The notes beneath the pieces are model-generated. The model did no database searches, was not told where the DNA came from, and saw only the letters and a list, made by a program, of their open reading frames with translations. From JBHWPB01 sp043424675 (GTDB lineage: Bacteria > Bacillota > Bacilli > Lactobacillales > Carnobacteriaceae_A), in contig JBHWPB010000030.1 of NCBI GenBank assembly GCA_043424675.1, forward strand, positions 1 to 38,141: a stretch of DNA of 38,141 bases, written 5' to 3'. Position 1 is the first letter of the stretch. Every line of letters starts with the position of its first letter. A program made the translations under genes and the position numbers. Shown here one piece after another: positions 1 through 7,420 of the stretch.

Positions 1-221
1 TCCGCGGGACCACCCAAGTTCGCATAAGATAAACCTATCCGCACTCTGATGAGATAACGGCCTCAACCGAACAACTTCCACAGCAAGCCGCTTTGTTGTT
101 TACTCCTGTGATGGATTCTACGACCTTCATTATCTACTCGCAGCTCCCGTAGACTCTCTTAAAACAAAGGTAATATACTGGTTCACATTCTTCGTACTTT
201 TTATTATTTCTATAATCAATT
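1..221 (-). promoter_or_regulatory. T-box riboswitch leader, serine specifier (UCC); cut by window edge
   Basis: Read on the minus strand, the T-box core TGGGTGGTCCCGCGG is visible at 16-2. Stem I elements lie upstream, including GCTGCGAG and the specifier-loop pattern GAA-UCC-A, with UCC at 115-113. UCC reads as serine, so uncharged tRNA-Ser would antiterminate transcription of a gene just left of the window. That gene is most likely serS, since dacA and serS are often close in Firmicutes. The terminator and gene are not visible. The T-box call is firm; the serine assignment rests on alignment by eye to the GAA-NNN-A pattern. Confidence 0.88.
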
Positions 222-227
222 ACTTTT

Positions 228-255
228 ATTATATCTGATTTTTTTAGAATTACAA
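228..255 (-). promoter_or_regulatory. Sigma-A promoter of the T-box leader
   Basis: On the minus strand, TTGTAA (255-250) and TATAAT (233-228) are separated by 16 bp. This places the start of transcription near 221, just ahead of the T-box stem I. It lies downstream of the dacA stop codon, so the T-box unit has its own promoter. Confidence 0.75.
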
Positions 256-265
256 TAGGAAACAC

Positions 266-1603
266 TTACACAAGCCAACCTTTGACTGTAGAGATAACAG
301 TATCGATGGCTGTTCCGATCCAGTTCATCGCTTTTTGAAAAACATTTGCCTCCTCAATCTCGTAAGCAGTCACGGCAGGAACCGAGGCAGTTTCTTGTTC
401 AGGATTCAAATAACCAAGCTCTGCTCCCTGGAAGGTGACAGCATAGTGTCCCACTTCTTCCCCTGCATTAAATGGCGCTTTAACATAGCCTTCTGTGTCC
501 ACTAACTCGGGATCAGGCTGAAATTCAATAGCAAAATCTTCTGCATCATAATCATTGGGTACCGTCACAGTCACTGTCGCTTGAGGTTCAATACGGGCAG
601 TTTCTTCCATCCCATTTGACACAGTGATCTGGGATACTTGCTCAAAAGCTTCTCCCGGTACTTGGACATTGGTAAAGTTATCAAACCCATAATCCATCAT
701 TCGGTCTGTCTCTTCAAAGCGCTGCGCTTTATTAATAAACCCGTCACCAGCATTATAAATCACTGTCAGCAAGCGGCTGTCTTCTTCGACAGCTGTACCG
801 ATAAAATTCGCACCCGATAATTCCGTAGTTCCAGTTTTCAATCCATCAACGCCTTCACGATAAAAAGGCAGACCGGCAAGCATCCAATTCCAGTTGATCA
901 TTAAAGTTTCATCATCTGTCCCTTCGCGGAAATATGTGGCCGGAACACGAGAAACTTCGAGCACTTGGGGATAATCTTCCATCACTTTATGCGCTACAAA
1001 AATCATATCGCGGGGAGTCATCAAGTTCTCTTGGTTTTCTCCACTCCCTGGGTATTTGTGCTCTCCTAAATACGAATTATTCAGCCCTGTCGCATTCACT
1101 AAAAGATAATCGGTGATTCCCCATGATTCTACCTTCTCCCGCATCATATCGACAAAAGCTGGTTCACTCTCTGCAATCGCTTCAGCAATTGCAATAGTTG
1201 CCCCGTTTGCTGAGTAAATAATTAAGGCTTCATGCAACTCTTTGATAGTGTAGGTTTCATCTTGGCGTAAAGGAACATTCGATAGTGTGAGATCTTGACT
1301 GATCTCATGAGCATATTCACTGACAGGAACTTCTTGGTCCCACGTCACTTTTCCAGCATCAATAGCTTCATACAACAAGTAATCGACAATCATTTTTGTC
1401 ATAGAAGCGATGGGCTGTGCGGTATCTCCATTTTGATTCAGCAACACTTTCTGAGTATCATAATCGATAATAAAAGCTGCATCACTGTCTATTTCAGGCT
1501 CCGCTGGTATGTTTGTTTCAGCAAAAACGCTTTGAACAGGTGATAACGCCAACCCTGTCAAAGCGACCGCTGTTATTTTTTTCAGTTTATTTTTGATAGT
1601 CAT
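266..1603 (-). CDS. dacA: Serine-type D-Ala-D-Ala carboxypeptidase (PBP5/DacA family)
   Basis: This secreted low-molecular-weight penicillin-binding protein trims the terminal D-Ala from peptidoglycan pentapeptides. The 445-residue product has a signal peptide (Lys-rich start, hydrophobic core, cleavage near VFA-ET). The three active-site motifs are S67-M-T-K70, a SAN triad and KTG in GLKTGTT. A C-terminal PBP5 beta domain is followed by an amphipathic terminal helix (FQKAMNWIG...) that would anchor it to the membrane. An in-frame TTG lies 18 bp further upstream, but the AAGGAG nine bases before the ATG at 1603 fits this start. It lies 77 bp behind a VanRS-like pair on the same strand, which suggests cell-wall-stress control. 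The function is certain at family level. Confidence 0.95.
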   Translation of the reverse strand: MTIKNKLKKITAVALTGLALSPVQSVFAETNIPAEPEIDSDAAFIIDYDTQKVLLNQNGDTAQPIASMTKMIVDYLLYEAIDAGKVTWDQEVPVSEYAHEISQDLTLSNVPLRQDETYTIKELHEALIIYSANGATIAIAEAIAESEPAFVDMMREKVESWGITDYLLVNATGLNNSYLGEHKYPGSGENQENLMTPRDMIFVAHKVMEDYPQVLEVSRVPATYFREGTDDETLMINWNWMLAGLPFYREGVDGLKTGTTELSGANFIGTAVEEDSRLLTVIYNAGDGFINKAQRFEETDRMMDYGFDNFTNVQVPGEAFEQVSQITVSNGMEETARIEPQATVTVTVPNDYDAEDFAIEFQPDPELVDTEGYVKAPFNAGEEVGHYAVTFQGAELGYLNPEQETASVPAVTAYEIEEANVFQKAMNWIGTAIDTVISTVKGWLV

Positions 1604-1633
1604 CTCTGAGAGCTCCTTCAATATAGTATTATT

Positions 1634-1662
1634 AGTTTAGAGATTCTCAGAAGATATTCCAA
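1634..1662 (-). promoter_or_regulatory. Probable internal promoter for dacA
   Basis: On the minus strand, TTGGAA (1662-1657) and TAAACT (1639-1634) are 17 bp apart in the gap between the histidine kinase and dacA. No terminator is visible in this gap, so read-through from the two-component operon is also possible. Confidence 0.5.
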
Positions 1663-1680
1663 GCCCTAACTTTTTCTGTT

Positions 1681-2838
1681 TTACCCATTTGAGTGGTCCA
1701 CTCGCAAAGGCAATGAAATTTTGAAATGCGTCCATGAACGACTCGTTGCCACTTCGATAACACCCCCGTGAGATTCGACAATTTCTTTTGCAATCGCTAA
1801 GCCGAGTCCCGAGCCTTCTATTTCTTGCGAGCGTGATTTTTCTTCACGATAAAAACGTTCGAAGATTCTGTGTCCTGTCTTACTTTCTAAAGGTTTTCCA
1901 TTATTAGAAAAAGTAATCTGTGCGTGATAATCTGCAGATTTACACTTAATAATGATCTCATCGCCGCCTTCACCATATTTAATCGCGTTGGATAATAAGT
2001 TATTAAAAACCCGCACTAATTTCTCAGGATCCGCTTTGATGAAGATTGTTTCTTCTTCAGCTTCTACATTGATTGTTTTTCTCGCTTCATTGGCGCTGAT
2101 TTCAAAATCGGCAGCTACTTGTTCCAGCATCTGGACGAGATCAAAAGCCACCAGTTGCAAAGGTACATCGTGCTGTGCTGCTTGCGTGTATTCAAAGAGT
2201 TCTTCAACCAGATCTGTCATCTGCTGCGCTTTAGCATAAGCGATATGGACATATTTTCGTACTTCTTCTTCTTTTTCATATTGCCCCGATTCAATCAAAC
2301 CGAGGTAACCGATGATAGATGTCAACGGGGTGCGGATATCGTGACTGACATTCGTGATCAATTCATCTTTGGTCTGTTCACTCTTACGTTCTTCTTCCAT
2401 CGCTTCAACTGTAGAATCAACTAAAACATGGATGCTGTCTACGACCGGTGCCAAGTCATTAGAATAATCTCCTCGGATCCGGTGGGTATAGTTTCCTTTC
2501 GCTATATACTGTAGTTCATCAATAATATGCTGCAGCTCATACATACGTCGTCTCCTTCTGAGTCGCCAATAGACAAAAACGATTAAAAAAATCAACGCTA
2601 TTAAAATTAAAAAAGGGGCAAGCATATATACAATTTCAGGGTCGAGATGAGACAGTGAACTAAATGGCCAGACTTCTTGGATAGTTTCTGGAAGATTCGA
2701 AACGATGAAGCGAACGATAACAATGACTGAAACATATAGTAAGATAATCACCGCTATTGTAACGACAGCTTCTACGATCAGCCGCAAGCGTTCCTTCCAG
2801 TTCAGTGTGCTTTTTTTATCTTCATTCTCAGGCTTCAT
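1681..2838 (-). CDS. Membrane sensor histidine kinase, VanS-like
   Basis: This is the sensor partner of the response regulator just upstream; their reading frames overlap by 11 bp. The 385-residue protein has two membrane segments at about residues 20-48 and 70-92 with only a short external loop, so it may sense an intramembrane or envelope signal. A HAMP-like linker follows. The HisKA H-box is NVSHDIRTPLTS, and the N-box (NNLLSNAIKYG) and G-box (GSGLGLAIAKE) of the ATPase domain are intact. The architecture and its position next to a D,D-carboxypeptidase resemble VanRS-type cell-wall systems. No vanHAX-like genes are visible, so glycopeptide resistance should not be inferred. Confidence 0.9.
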   Translation of the reverse strand: MKPENEDKKSTLNWKERLRLIVEAVVTIAVIILLYVSVIVIVRFIVSNLPETIQEVWPFSSLSHLDPEIVYMLAPFLILIALIFLIVFVYWRLRRRRRMYELQHIIDELQYIAKGNYTHRIRGDYSNDLAPVVDSIHVLVDSTVEAMEEERKSEQTKDELITNVSHDIRTPLTSIIGYLGLIESGQYEKEEEVRKYVHIAYAKAQQMTDLVEELFEYTQAAQHDVPLQLVAFDLVQMLEQVAADFEISANEARKTINVEAEEETIFIKADPEKLVRVFNNLLSNAIKYGEGGDEIIIKCKSADYHAQITFSNNGKPLESKTGHRIFERFYREEKSRSQEIEGSGLGLAIAKEIVESHGGVIEVATSRSWTHFKISLPLRVDHSNG

Positions 2839-3526
2839 CGCTGATCTTGTACCCTACTCCCCAGACGGTTTCGATGACTTTTTCACCATTGGTTCCCTTT
2901 TCAATTTTATCACGCAGGTGGCTGACGTGAACCATGACAGTTTTTGTAGAGACGCCGCTGTCTTCCTTCCATACCCGTTCGAATATTTCATCAGCATTGA
3001 AGACTCTGTTGGGATGACTCGCCAAGAGATGCAAGATACCGAACTCTAAAGCAGTCAATTGAATTTCCTCGCCGTCTACAGTCTCTACTTCATGAGAATC
3101 CTTTCTAATGATGAGAGAGCCTATCCTTATTTCTTCATCTGAATGACTTTCTCTAGTAGAATAAGTTTGGCTTCTTCGAAGAAGCGACTTCACCCGCGCC
3201 ATGACTTCCAATGGATTGAAAGGCTTTGTGACATAGTCATCTGCCCCATTGACTAGCCCTTTAATTTTATCCACATCTGTTGTTTTAGCACTCAACATAA
3301 GAATAGGAATCTGAGTGTACTCCCTGACTTCTTTAACGACTTGTATGCCATCTTTTTTCGGCATCATCACGTCCAGGATCATGAGATCCGTATCCGGATT
3401 CGCTTGCAGTTGAGCGACTGCTTCTTCGCCATCATAGGCCTTAACACATTCATAGCCCTCATTATTTGTATAGATTTCAAGTAAATCACAAATTTCCTTA
3501 TCATCGTCAGCAATTAAGATTTTCAT
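2828..3526 (-). CDS. OmpR/PhoB-family response regulator, VanR-like
   Basis: This DNA-binding response regulator has 232 residues: an N-terminal receiver domain and a C-terminal winged helix. The receiver shows the acidic pocket ADDD, the phospho-acceptor Asp in LMILDVMMPKKDG, and the Lys of VTKPFNP. The C-terminal half ends in the typical VWGVGYKI sequence. A TTG 15 bp upstream is in frame, but GGAGG six bases before the ATG at 3526 decides for the shorter start. It is phosphorylated by the co-transcribed kinase. The target promoters are unknown; dacA downstream is the obvious candidate. Confidence 0.93.
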   Translation of the reverse strand: MKILIADDDKEICDLLEIYTNNEGYECVKAYDGEEAVAQLQANPDTDLMILDVMMPKKDGIQVVKEVREYTQIPILMLSAKTTDVDKIKGLVNGADDYVTKPFNPLEVMARVKSLLRRSQTYSTRESHSDEEIRIGSLIIRKDSHEVETVDGEEIQLTALEFGILHLLASHPNRVFNADEIFERVWKEDSGVSTKTVMVHVSHLRDKIEKGTNGEKVIETVWGVGYKISDEA

Positions 3527-3581
3527 AGAATTCCTCCACAATTTCTTTTTTCAAGCAAGCTCAATCGATTTTTCTGTTCCA

Positions 3582-3587
3582 ATTATA
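3582..3587 (-). promoter_or_regulatory. Probable -10 element for the two-component operon
   Basis: A perfect minus-strand TATAAT lies about 55 bp before the response-regulator start codon, after a TTG. No good -35 is seen at 17 bp (ATGAAT at best), so the promoter may need an activator, possibly the response regulator itself. This is inference from the motif alone. Confidence 0.4.
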
Positions 3588-3617
3588 CAATCTAATTCAA
3601 AAGAATTCATTAATATA

Positions 3618-3667
3618 AGAAAGGACTGAAACAGATCATCCCTTTATCATCTGTTTCAGTCCTTTCT
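3618..3667 (-). terminator. Strong hairpin terminator after yidD
   Basis: A perfect 19-bp inverted repeat (3618-3636 with 3649-3667) has a 12-nt loop, with AAAGGACTGAAACAGAT in the left arm. It starts 10 bp after the yidD stop. The run behind the stem on the minus strand is only moderately U-rich (TTTCTTATATT). It separates the copper/yidD operon from the two-component operon. Confidence 0.8.
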
Positions 3668-3676
3668 ATTCCTATT

Positions 3677-3976
3677 TCATTCAGAGTAGTGGTGCATCTG
3701 CTGCTTGTAGAATGCTTCTCTATCTTCTTCTTTTATATCCGTATTTCTCTTTACTGTGAAATGGTCAGGCACTTTGTCGACTCCGCCTTCCGCGAAAGGA
3801 TGACAGCGCAAAATACGAGCGCCGCCCATAACCGTTCCTTTCAGGGCACCGTGTTTCTCGAGCGCTTCCAAAGTGTAATTGGAACAGCTGGGATAGTAAC
3901 GACAGCTTGGCGGAGTTAAAGGAGAAATATGCTTCTGGTAACCTCTTACCATATGTTTTAATAATCTTTTACTCAT
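3677..3976 (-). CDS. yidD: YidD, membrane protein insertion efficiency factor
   Basis: This is a small inner-membrane-associated protein thought to assist YidC/Oxa1-dependent insertion. The 99-residue product has the whole family signature: YQKHISPLTPPSCRYYPSCS with its Cys pair, then the ALEKHGALKG helix and RILRCHPFAEGGVDKVPD. The position is unusual, because yidD is more often near rnpA/yidC. Here it lies 27 bp after copA on the same strand with no terminator between, so it probably rides on copper-operon transcripts. Start ATG 3976 has an AAGGGAT Shine-Dalgarno sequence. Confidence 0.95.
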   Translation of the reverse strand: MSKRLLKHMVRGYQKHISPLTPPSCRYYPSCSNYTLEALEKHGALKGTVMGGARILRCHPFAEGGVDKVPDHFTVKRNTDIKEEDREAFYKQQMHHYSE

Positions 3977-4003
3977 GCAGATCCCTTCTTGTCTCCTGCC
4001 TGC

Positions 4004-6514
4004 TTAAACGGTTCGACTTTGAGCTTCAAGTTCTGAAACTCCTTGCTCAGGTATAGCGATTTTCGGCTCAAAACTACGCAGGCGCAGCGCATTGAGAATC
4101 ACTGTGACAGAACTTAAAGACATAGCAACGGCTGCAAACATCGGTGACATTAACGGTCCGCCGAAGATGTATAAGGCTCCCATTGCGATAGGGATTCCTA
4201 AAACATTATAAGCGAAGGCCCAGAAGAGGTTCTGTTTTATATTTTTCATCGTCGCTTGACTTAAATCGAGTGCTGTAATGACCGAGAGAAGATCGTCACG
4301 CATGAGTACAACATCTGCTGATTCGATGGCCACATCGGTTCCCGCTCCCATTGCAATCCCGATGTCAGCTTGGGCCAGTGCCGGAGCATCGTTGATGCCA
4401 TCTCCGACCATACCCACTTTTTTGCCCTCTGCTTGAAGCCGCTTGATATTCTCAGATTTATCTTCAGGCAAGACCTCTGAAAAGACCGTATCAATATCTA
4501 AACGGTCCGCAATGGCCTGCGCTGTACGAGTGTTGTCTCCCGTCATCATGACCACTTCGATGCCACGAGCATGAAGTTCATTCACTGCTTGGTAGGAATT
4601 TTCCTTCAGGACGTCAGCGACGGCTATAATGCCGGCTAATTCACCGTCTGCTGCAACATACATGGCAGTTTTTCCTTGGTCTGAAAGCTGGTTTGATTTT
4701 TCTTGCAGTTCTTGTGTATTAATTTCTTTCAAATCCATCAGACGGCGGTTTCCGATATCATAAGTTATTCCCTTTAAGACGGTTGTAATTCCGTGTCCAG
4801 GTACAGCTTCAAAGGATTCGGCATCCAGCAGTTCTAGACCTTCTTCTTCAGCTTTTTCAATAATAGCCATACCGAGAGGGTGTTCTGAGCCTTTCTCGGA
4901 CGATGCGGTCTCTTGAAGCAAGCGTTCTCTATCATAACCATTTGCCGGAATAATATCTGTGACGACAGGTTTTCCTTCAGTTAAAGTTCCCGTTTTATCA
5001 AAGACAATCGTATCTAAGTTATGAGTCTGTTCGAGAGCGGAGCCTGATTTAATCAAGACTCCATGGTCTGCTCCTTTTCCTGTTCCCACCATAATCGCTG
5101 TCGGTGTAGCAAGCCCCAAAGCACACGGGCAAGCGATAACGAGAACAGAAATTAAAACAGCAAGGGAGAAGATGAATGTTTTACCCGCCAAGAACCAGCC
5201 GATTCCGGCGACTAAGGCTAAGACAATAACGATAGGAACAAAATAACCTGTAATAATATCTGCTAAGCGAGCAATCGGTGCTTTAGTTCCTTGAGCGTCT
5301 TCTACTAGTTTAATAATTTGAGAAAGTGTCGAGTCAGCTCCAACGCGTGTGGCACGAAAGTCAATCGAGCCGTTTTCATTGATGCTGGCTCCAATAACCT
5401 GGTCCCCTTCTTCTTTAGAGATAGGCATACTTTCCCCAGTCAACATAGATTCATCAATAGCGGTGCGCCCAGACAGAACTACCCCGTCAACAGGTATCTT
5501 CTCACCAGGGCGAATACGAATCACATCACCTGGCGCAACCTGCTCCACATCAACTTCCCGCTCTCCTTCCGCAGTAACAAGACGAGCGGTTTTCGGGGCA
5601 AGGTCAGCCAGTTTCTCAATGGCCCGAGACATCTGCCCTTTCGAGCGCTCTTCAAAATAGAGCCCTAGAGTATGCAAAGTGAGAATCATGCCGGTGGTTT
5701 CATAGTATAAGTCCATCGCAAGATGGGTGTGCCCCATGCCGATCCCAATGGTTGCTCCTAGACTGTAGAGAAAAGCCGCAGCTGTTCCTAAAGCAATTAA
5801 AGAGTTCATATTAGGATGACCTTTGAACAAGGTTTTGAAGCCTTGGATGAAATATTCTTTACTGACACTCACGATAGGAAGTGTCAAGAGCAATTGGAAT
5901 AACGCGTAATTCAAAGGATTTTGAGTGGAGTCTATGAGCTCAGGCACTGGCATACCGAACATGTGGCCCATCGATATGACAAATAAGGGCACAAAGAAAA
6001 GAGCTGAAATTAAAAAACGACGCCAAATCTCTTGATAGCGGTTCTCTCTTTTATCATGTTTCTCTTCGATATGGACGAACGTATCGTTCTGGCGGACCAG
6101 TTCTGCCTCATAACCGCTTTTTGCTACCTCTTCTTCAATTATTTCTGGACCGATGACAGCCGGATCATAACTGACATTTAGAGTTTCTGCTGCTAAATTG
6201 ACCTCCGCTTCATAAACCCCTTCAAGCTCAGCCACTGCGTTTTGAACAGTGCTGGCACAAGAAGCACAGGTCATACCCTCAATATTAAAATGCTGATCTG
6301 TATCCATCTGTTCTGCTGCTTCATATCCAGCATCTTCAATTGCTTGAAGTAAGATATCTATTTCGAAACTTTCATCCGTGTCTATTGTAAGTTTTTCTGT
6401 CGCTAAATTGACGGTAGCTTCCGCGACGCCTGGAGATTTACTGGCAGTTTTTTCGACCGTCGCTGCACAGGACGCACAGGTCATGCCTGATACATCTAGA
6501 TTTTTTACATTCAT
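4004..6514 (-). CDS. copA: Copper-exporting P1B-type ATPase
   Basis: This membrane ATPase pumps Cu(I) out of the cytoplasm. The 836-residue protein has two N-terminal heavy-metal-associated domains with GMTCASC motifs (Cys13/16 and Cys83/86). Membrane helices and the actuator TGES loop follow, then the ion-binding CPC in VIACPCALGLATP, the phosphorylated Asp of DKTGTLTEG, the nucleotide-domain HP (GSEHPLG) and GDGINDAPAL. All catalytic motifs are intact. It is the last gene of copY-copZ-copA. The two metal-binding domains are close in sequence to the CopZ chaperone that would deliver copper to them. The long C-terminal tail after the last helix is acidic and short of motifs. Confidence 0.97.
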   Translation of the reverse strand: MNVKNLDVSGMTCASCAATVEKTASKSPGVAEATVNLATEKLTIDTDESFEIDILLQAIEDAGYEAAEQMDTDQHFNIEGMTCASCASTVQNAVAELEGVYEAEVNLAAETLNVSYDPAVIGPEIIEEEVAKSGYEAELVRQNDTFVHIEEKHDKRENRYQEIWRRFLISALFFVPLFVISMGHMFGMPVPELIDSTQNPLNYALFQLLLTLPIVSVSKEYFIQGFKTLFKGHPNMNSLIALGTAAAFLYSLGATIGIGMGHTHLAMDLYYETTGMILTLHTLGLYFEERSKGQMSRAIEKLADLAPKTARLVTAEGEREVDVEQVAPGDVIRIRPGEKIPVDGVVLSGRTAIDESMLTGESMPISKEEGDQVIGASINENGSIDFRATRVGADSTLSQIIKLVEDAQGTKAPIARLADIITGYFVPIVIVLALVAGIGWFLAGKTFIFSLAVLISVLVIACPCALGLATPTAIMVGTGKGADHGVLIKSGSALEQTHNLDTIVFDKTGTLTEGKPVVTDIIPANGYDRERLLQETASSEKGSEHPLGMAIIEKAEEEGLELLDAESFEAVPGHGITTVLKGITYDIGNRRLMDLKEINTQELQEKSNQLSDQGKTAMYVAADGELAGIIAVADVLKENSYQAVNELHARGIEVVMMTGDNTRTAQAIADRLDIDTVFSEVLPEDKSENIKRLQAEGKKVGMVGDGINDAPALAQADIGIAMGAGTDVAIESADVVLMRDDLLSVITALDLSQATMKNIKQNLFWAFAYNVLGIPIAMGALYIFGGPLMSPMFAAVAMSLSSVTVILNALRLRSFEPKIAIPEQGVSELEAQSRTV

Positions 6515-6563
6515 GTCAACAATCCCTTCTTAATAATTGCTTATCTTTAACATGCAATACGGA

Positions 6564-6770
6564 CTATTCTTCTGCCGTATAGCCTGCATCTGCAATAGCC
6601 TGGATTAAAACATCCATTTCAAATTTTTCGTCTGTCTTTACTGTCAGCTTTTTTTCTGATAATTCGACAGAAGCCTCGGTTACGCCTGACGTTTCCTCAG
6701 CTGCTTTTTCGACAGTCGCTGCACATCCTGCACAACTCATTCCTGATATATCTAAATTTTTTTCATTCAT
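6564..6770 (-). CDS. copZ: Copper chaperone CopZ
   Basis: This cytosolic 68-residue single HMA-domain protein binds Cu(I) through GMSCAGC and passes it to CopA and the CopY repressor. Its sequence is nearly a copy of the first CopA metal-binding domain (the starts NEKNLDISGM and NVKNLDVSGM align), which suggests duplication. It sits between copY and copA with short gaps (15 and 49 bp). The stop codon is TAG, showing that UAG is an ordinary stop in this genome. Confidence 0.96.
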   Translation of the reverse strand: MNEKNLDISGMSCAGCAATVEKAAEETSGVTEASVELSEKKLTVKTDEKFEMDVLIQAIADAGYTAEE

Positions 6771-6785
6771 CTTCTTTCTCTCCTC

Positions 6786-7232
6786 TTATGATTCAAATCT
6801 GTGGTGGACACATTGGCCTGGCGCACACTGACATGCAATGATTTCAGGTGCATCTTTTTTCTTTTCTTCTAACTGTTCGATTAATGAATCTATCTCATTC
6901 TGGCTGATCGGTGCCTCTGTAACAATTCTAGAGATAACACTTCCCACATTGGTATTGCAAATATCGTTGAGGATATCTTCCATCCTGTGGTGGACACTAG
7001 CTTCTTCCGATACAGCAGGTGAATAAATATTTTTCCTTCCTTCTTTTTCGGCAGAAATCATTCCCTTTTTATTCAACCGCCCAATTAGGGTTTTTGTAGT
7101 TGCTGCTTTCCAACCTTTTTCATTTTCAAGTATCTCTGATATTTCTTTACTTGTTGTTTCTTTTTCTGTCCAAATGACCCGCATGACTTCCCACTCTGCT
7201 TCCGTTATCTCAATTTCTTCAGTCACTGCCAT
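6786..7232 (-). CDS. copY: Copper-responsive repressor CopY (BlaI/MecI family)
   Basis: This winged-helix repressor is released from the cop promoter by Cu(I) or by CopZ-Cu. The 148-residue protein has the BlaI/MecI helix-turn-helix region (TEAEWEVMRVIW, then KTLIGRLNKKGMI) and a dimerisation half. The metal hook near the C-terminus reads C134-x-C136-x4-C141-x-H143. The classic enterococcal CopY motif is CxCx4CxC, so the last Cys is His here. The gene is first in its operon and autoregulated: a cop-box overlaps the -10 region 35-60 bp upstream. Start ATG 7232 has an AGAGGTG Shine-Dalgarno sequence. Confidence 0.95.
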   Translation of the reverse strand: MAVTEEIEITEAEWEVMRVIWTEKETTSKEISEILENEKGWKAATTKTLIGRLNKKGMISAEKEGRKNIYSPAVSEEASVHHRMEDILNDICNTNVGSVISRIVTEAPISQNEIDSLIEQLEEKKKDAPEIIACQCAPGQCVHHRFES

Positions 7233-7266
7233 TTTATTACACCTCTTCGTTTCTTATTTCTTCTTC

Positions 7267-7295
7267 AGTTTACACTTGTAATCGATGTAATGCAA
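7267..7295 (-). promoter_or_regulatory. cop promoter with one cop-box operator
   Basis: Minus strand: -35 TTGCAT (7295-7290), 17-bp spacer, -10 TAAACT (7272-7267). TACACTTGTA at 7271-7280 is an exact match to the known CopY box TACANNTGTA and overlaps the upstream edge of the -10. Bound CopY would block RNA polymerase. Enterococcal operons usually carry two boxes; only one perfect box is visible here. Confidence 0.88.
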
Positions 7296-7362
7296 GTTTA
7301 AATATAGGAGAGTAAAAATATTCCCTGCTTCCCTTAGTTTTGTTTCAATAGAGCCAAATAAA

Positions 7363-7371
7363 TGATACAAT
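7363..7371 (+). promoter_or_regulatory. Probable extended -10 promoter for murE
   Basis: TGATACAAT contains a TGn extension and the -10 hexamer TACAAT (7366-7371), about 50 bp before the murE start. The best -35 at 17 bp is the weak TTTCAA, which an extended -10 promoter can tolerate. Confidence 0.5.
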
Positions 7372-7420
7372 ACCCCTATACTTATTCGGAGTTTAAACTA
7401 AATAAAAAAGGTGAATGTTA

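Noticed and set aside
1604..1621. TTG-started N-terminal extension of dacA
   Set aside because: The extension consists of its own Shine-Dalgarno; AAGGAG is correctly spaced for ATG 1603. The same reasoning removes the extensions of the response regulator and SbcD.
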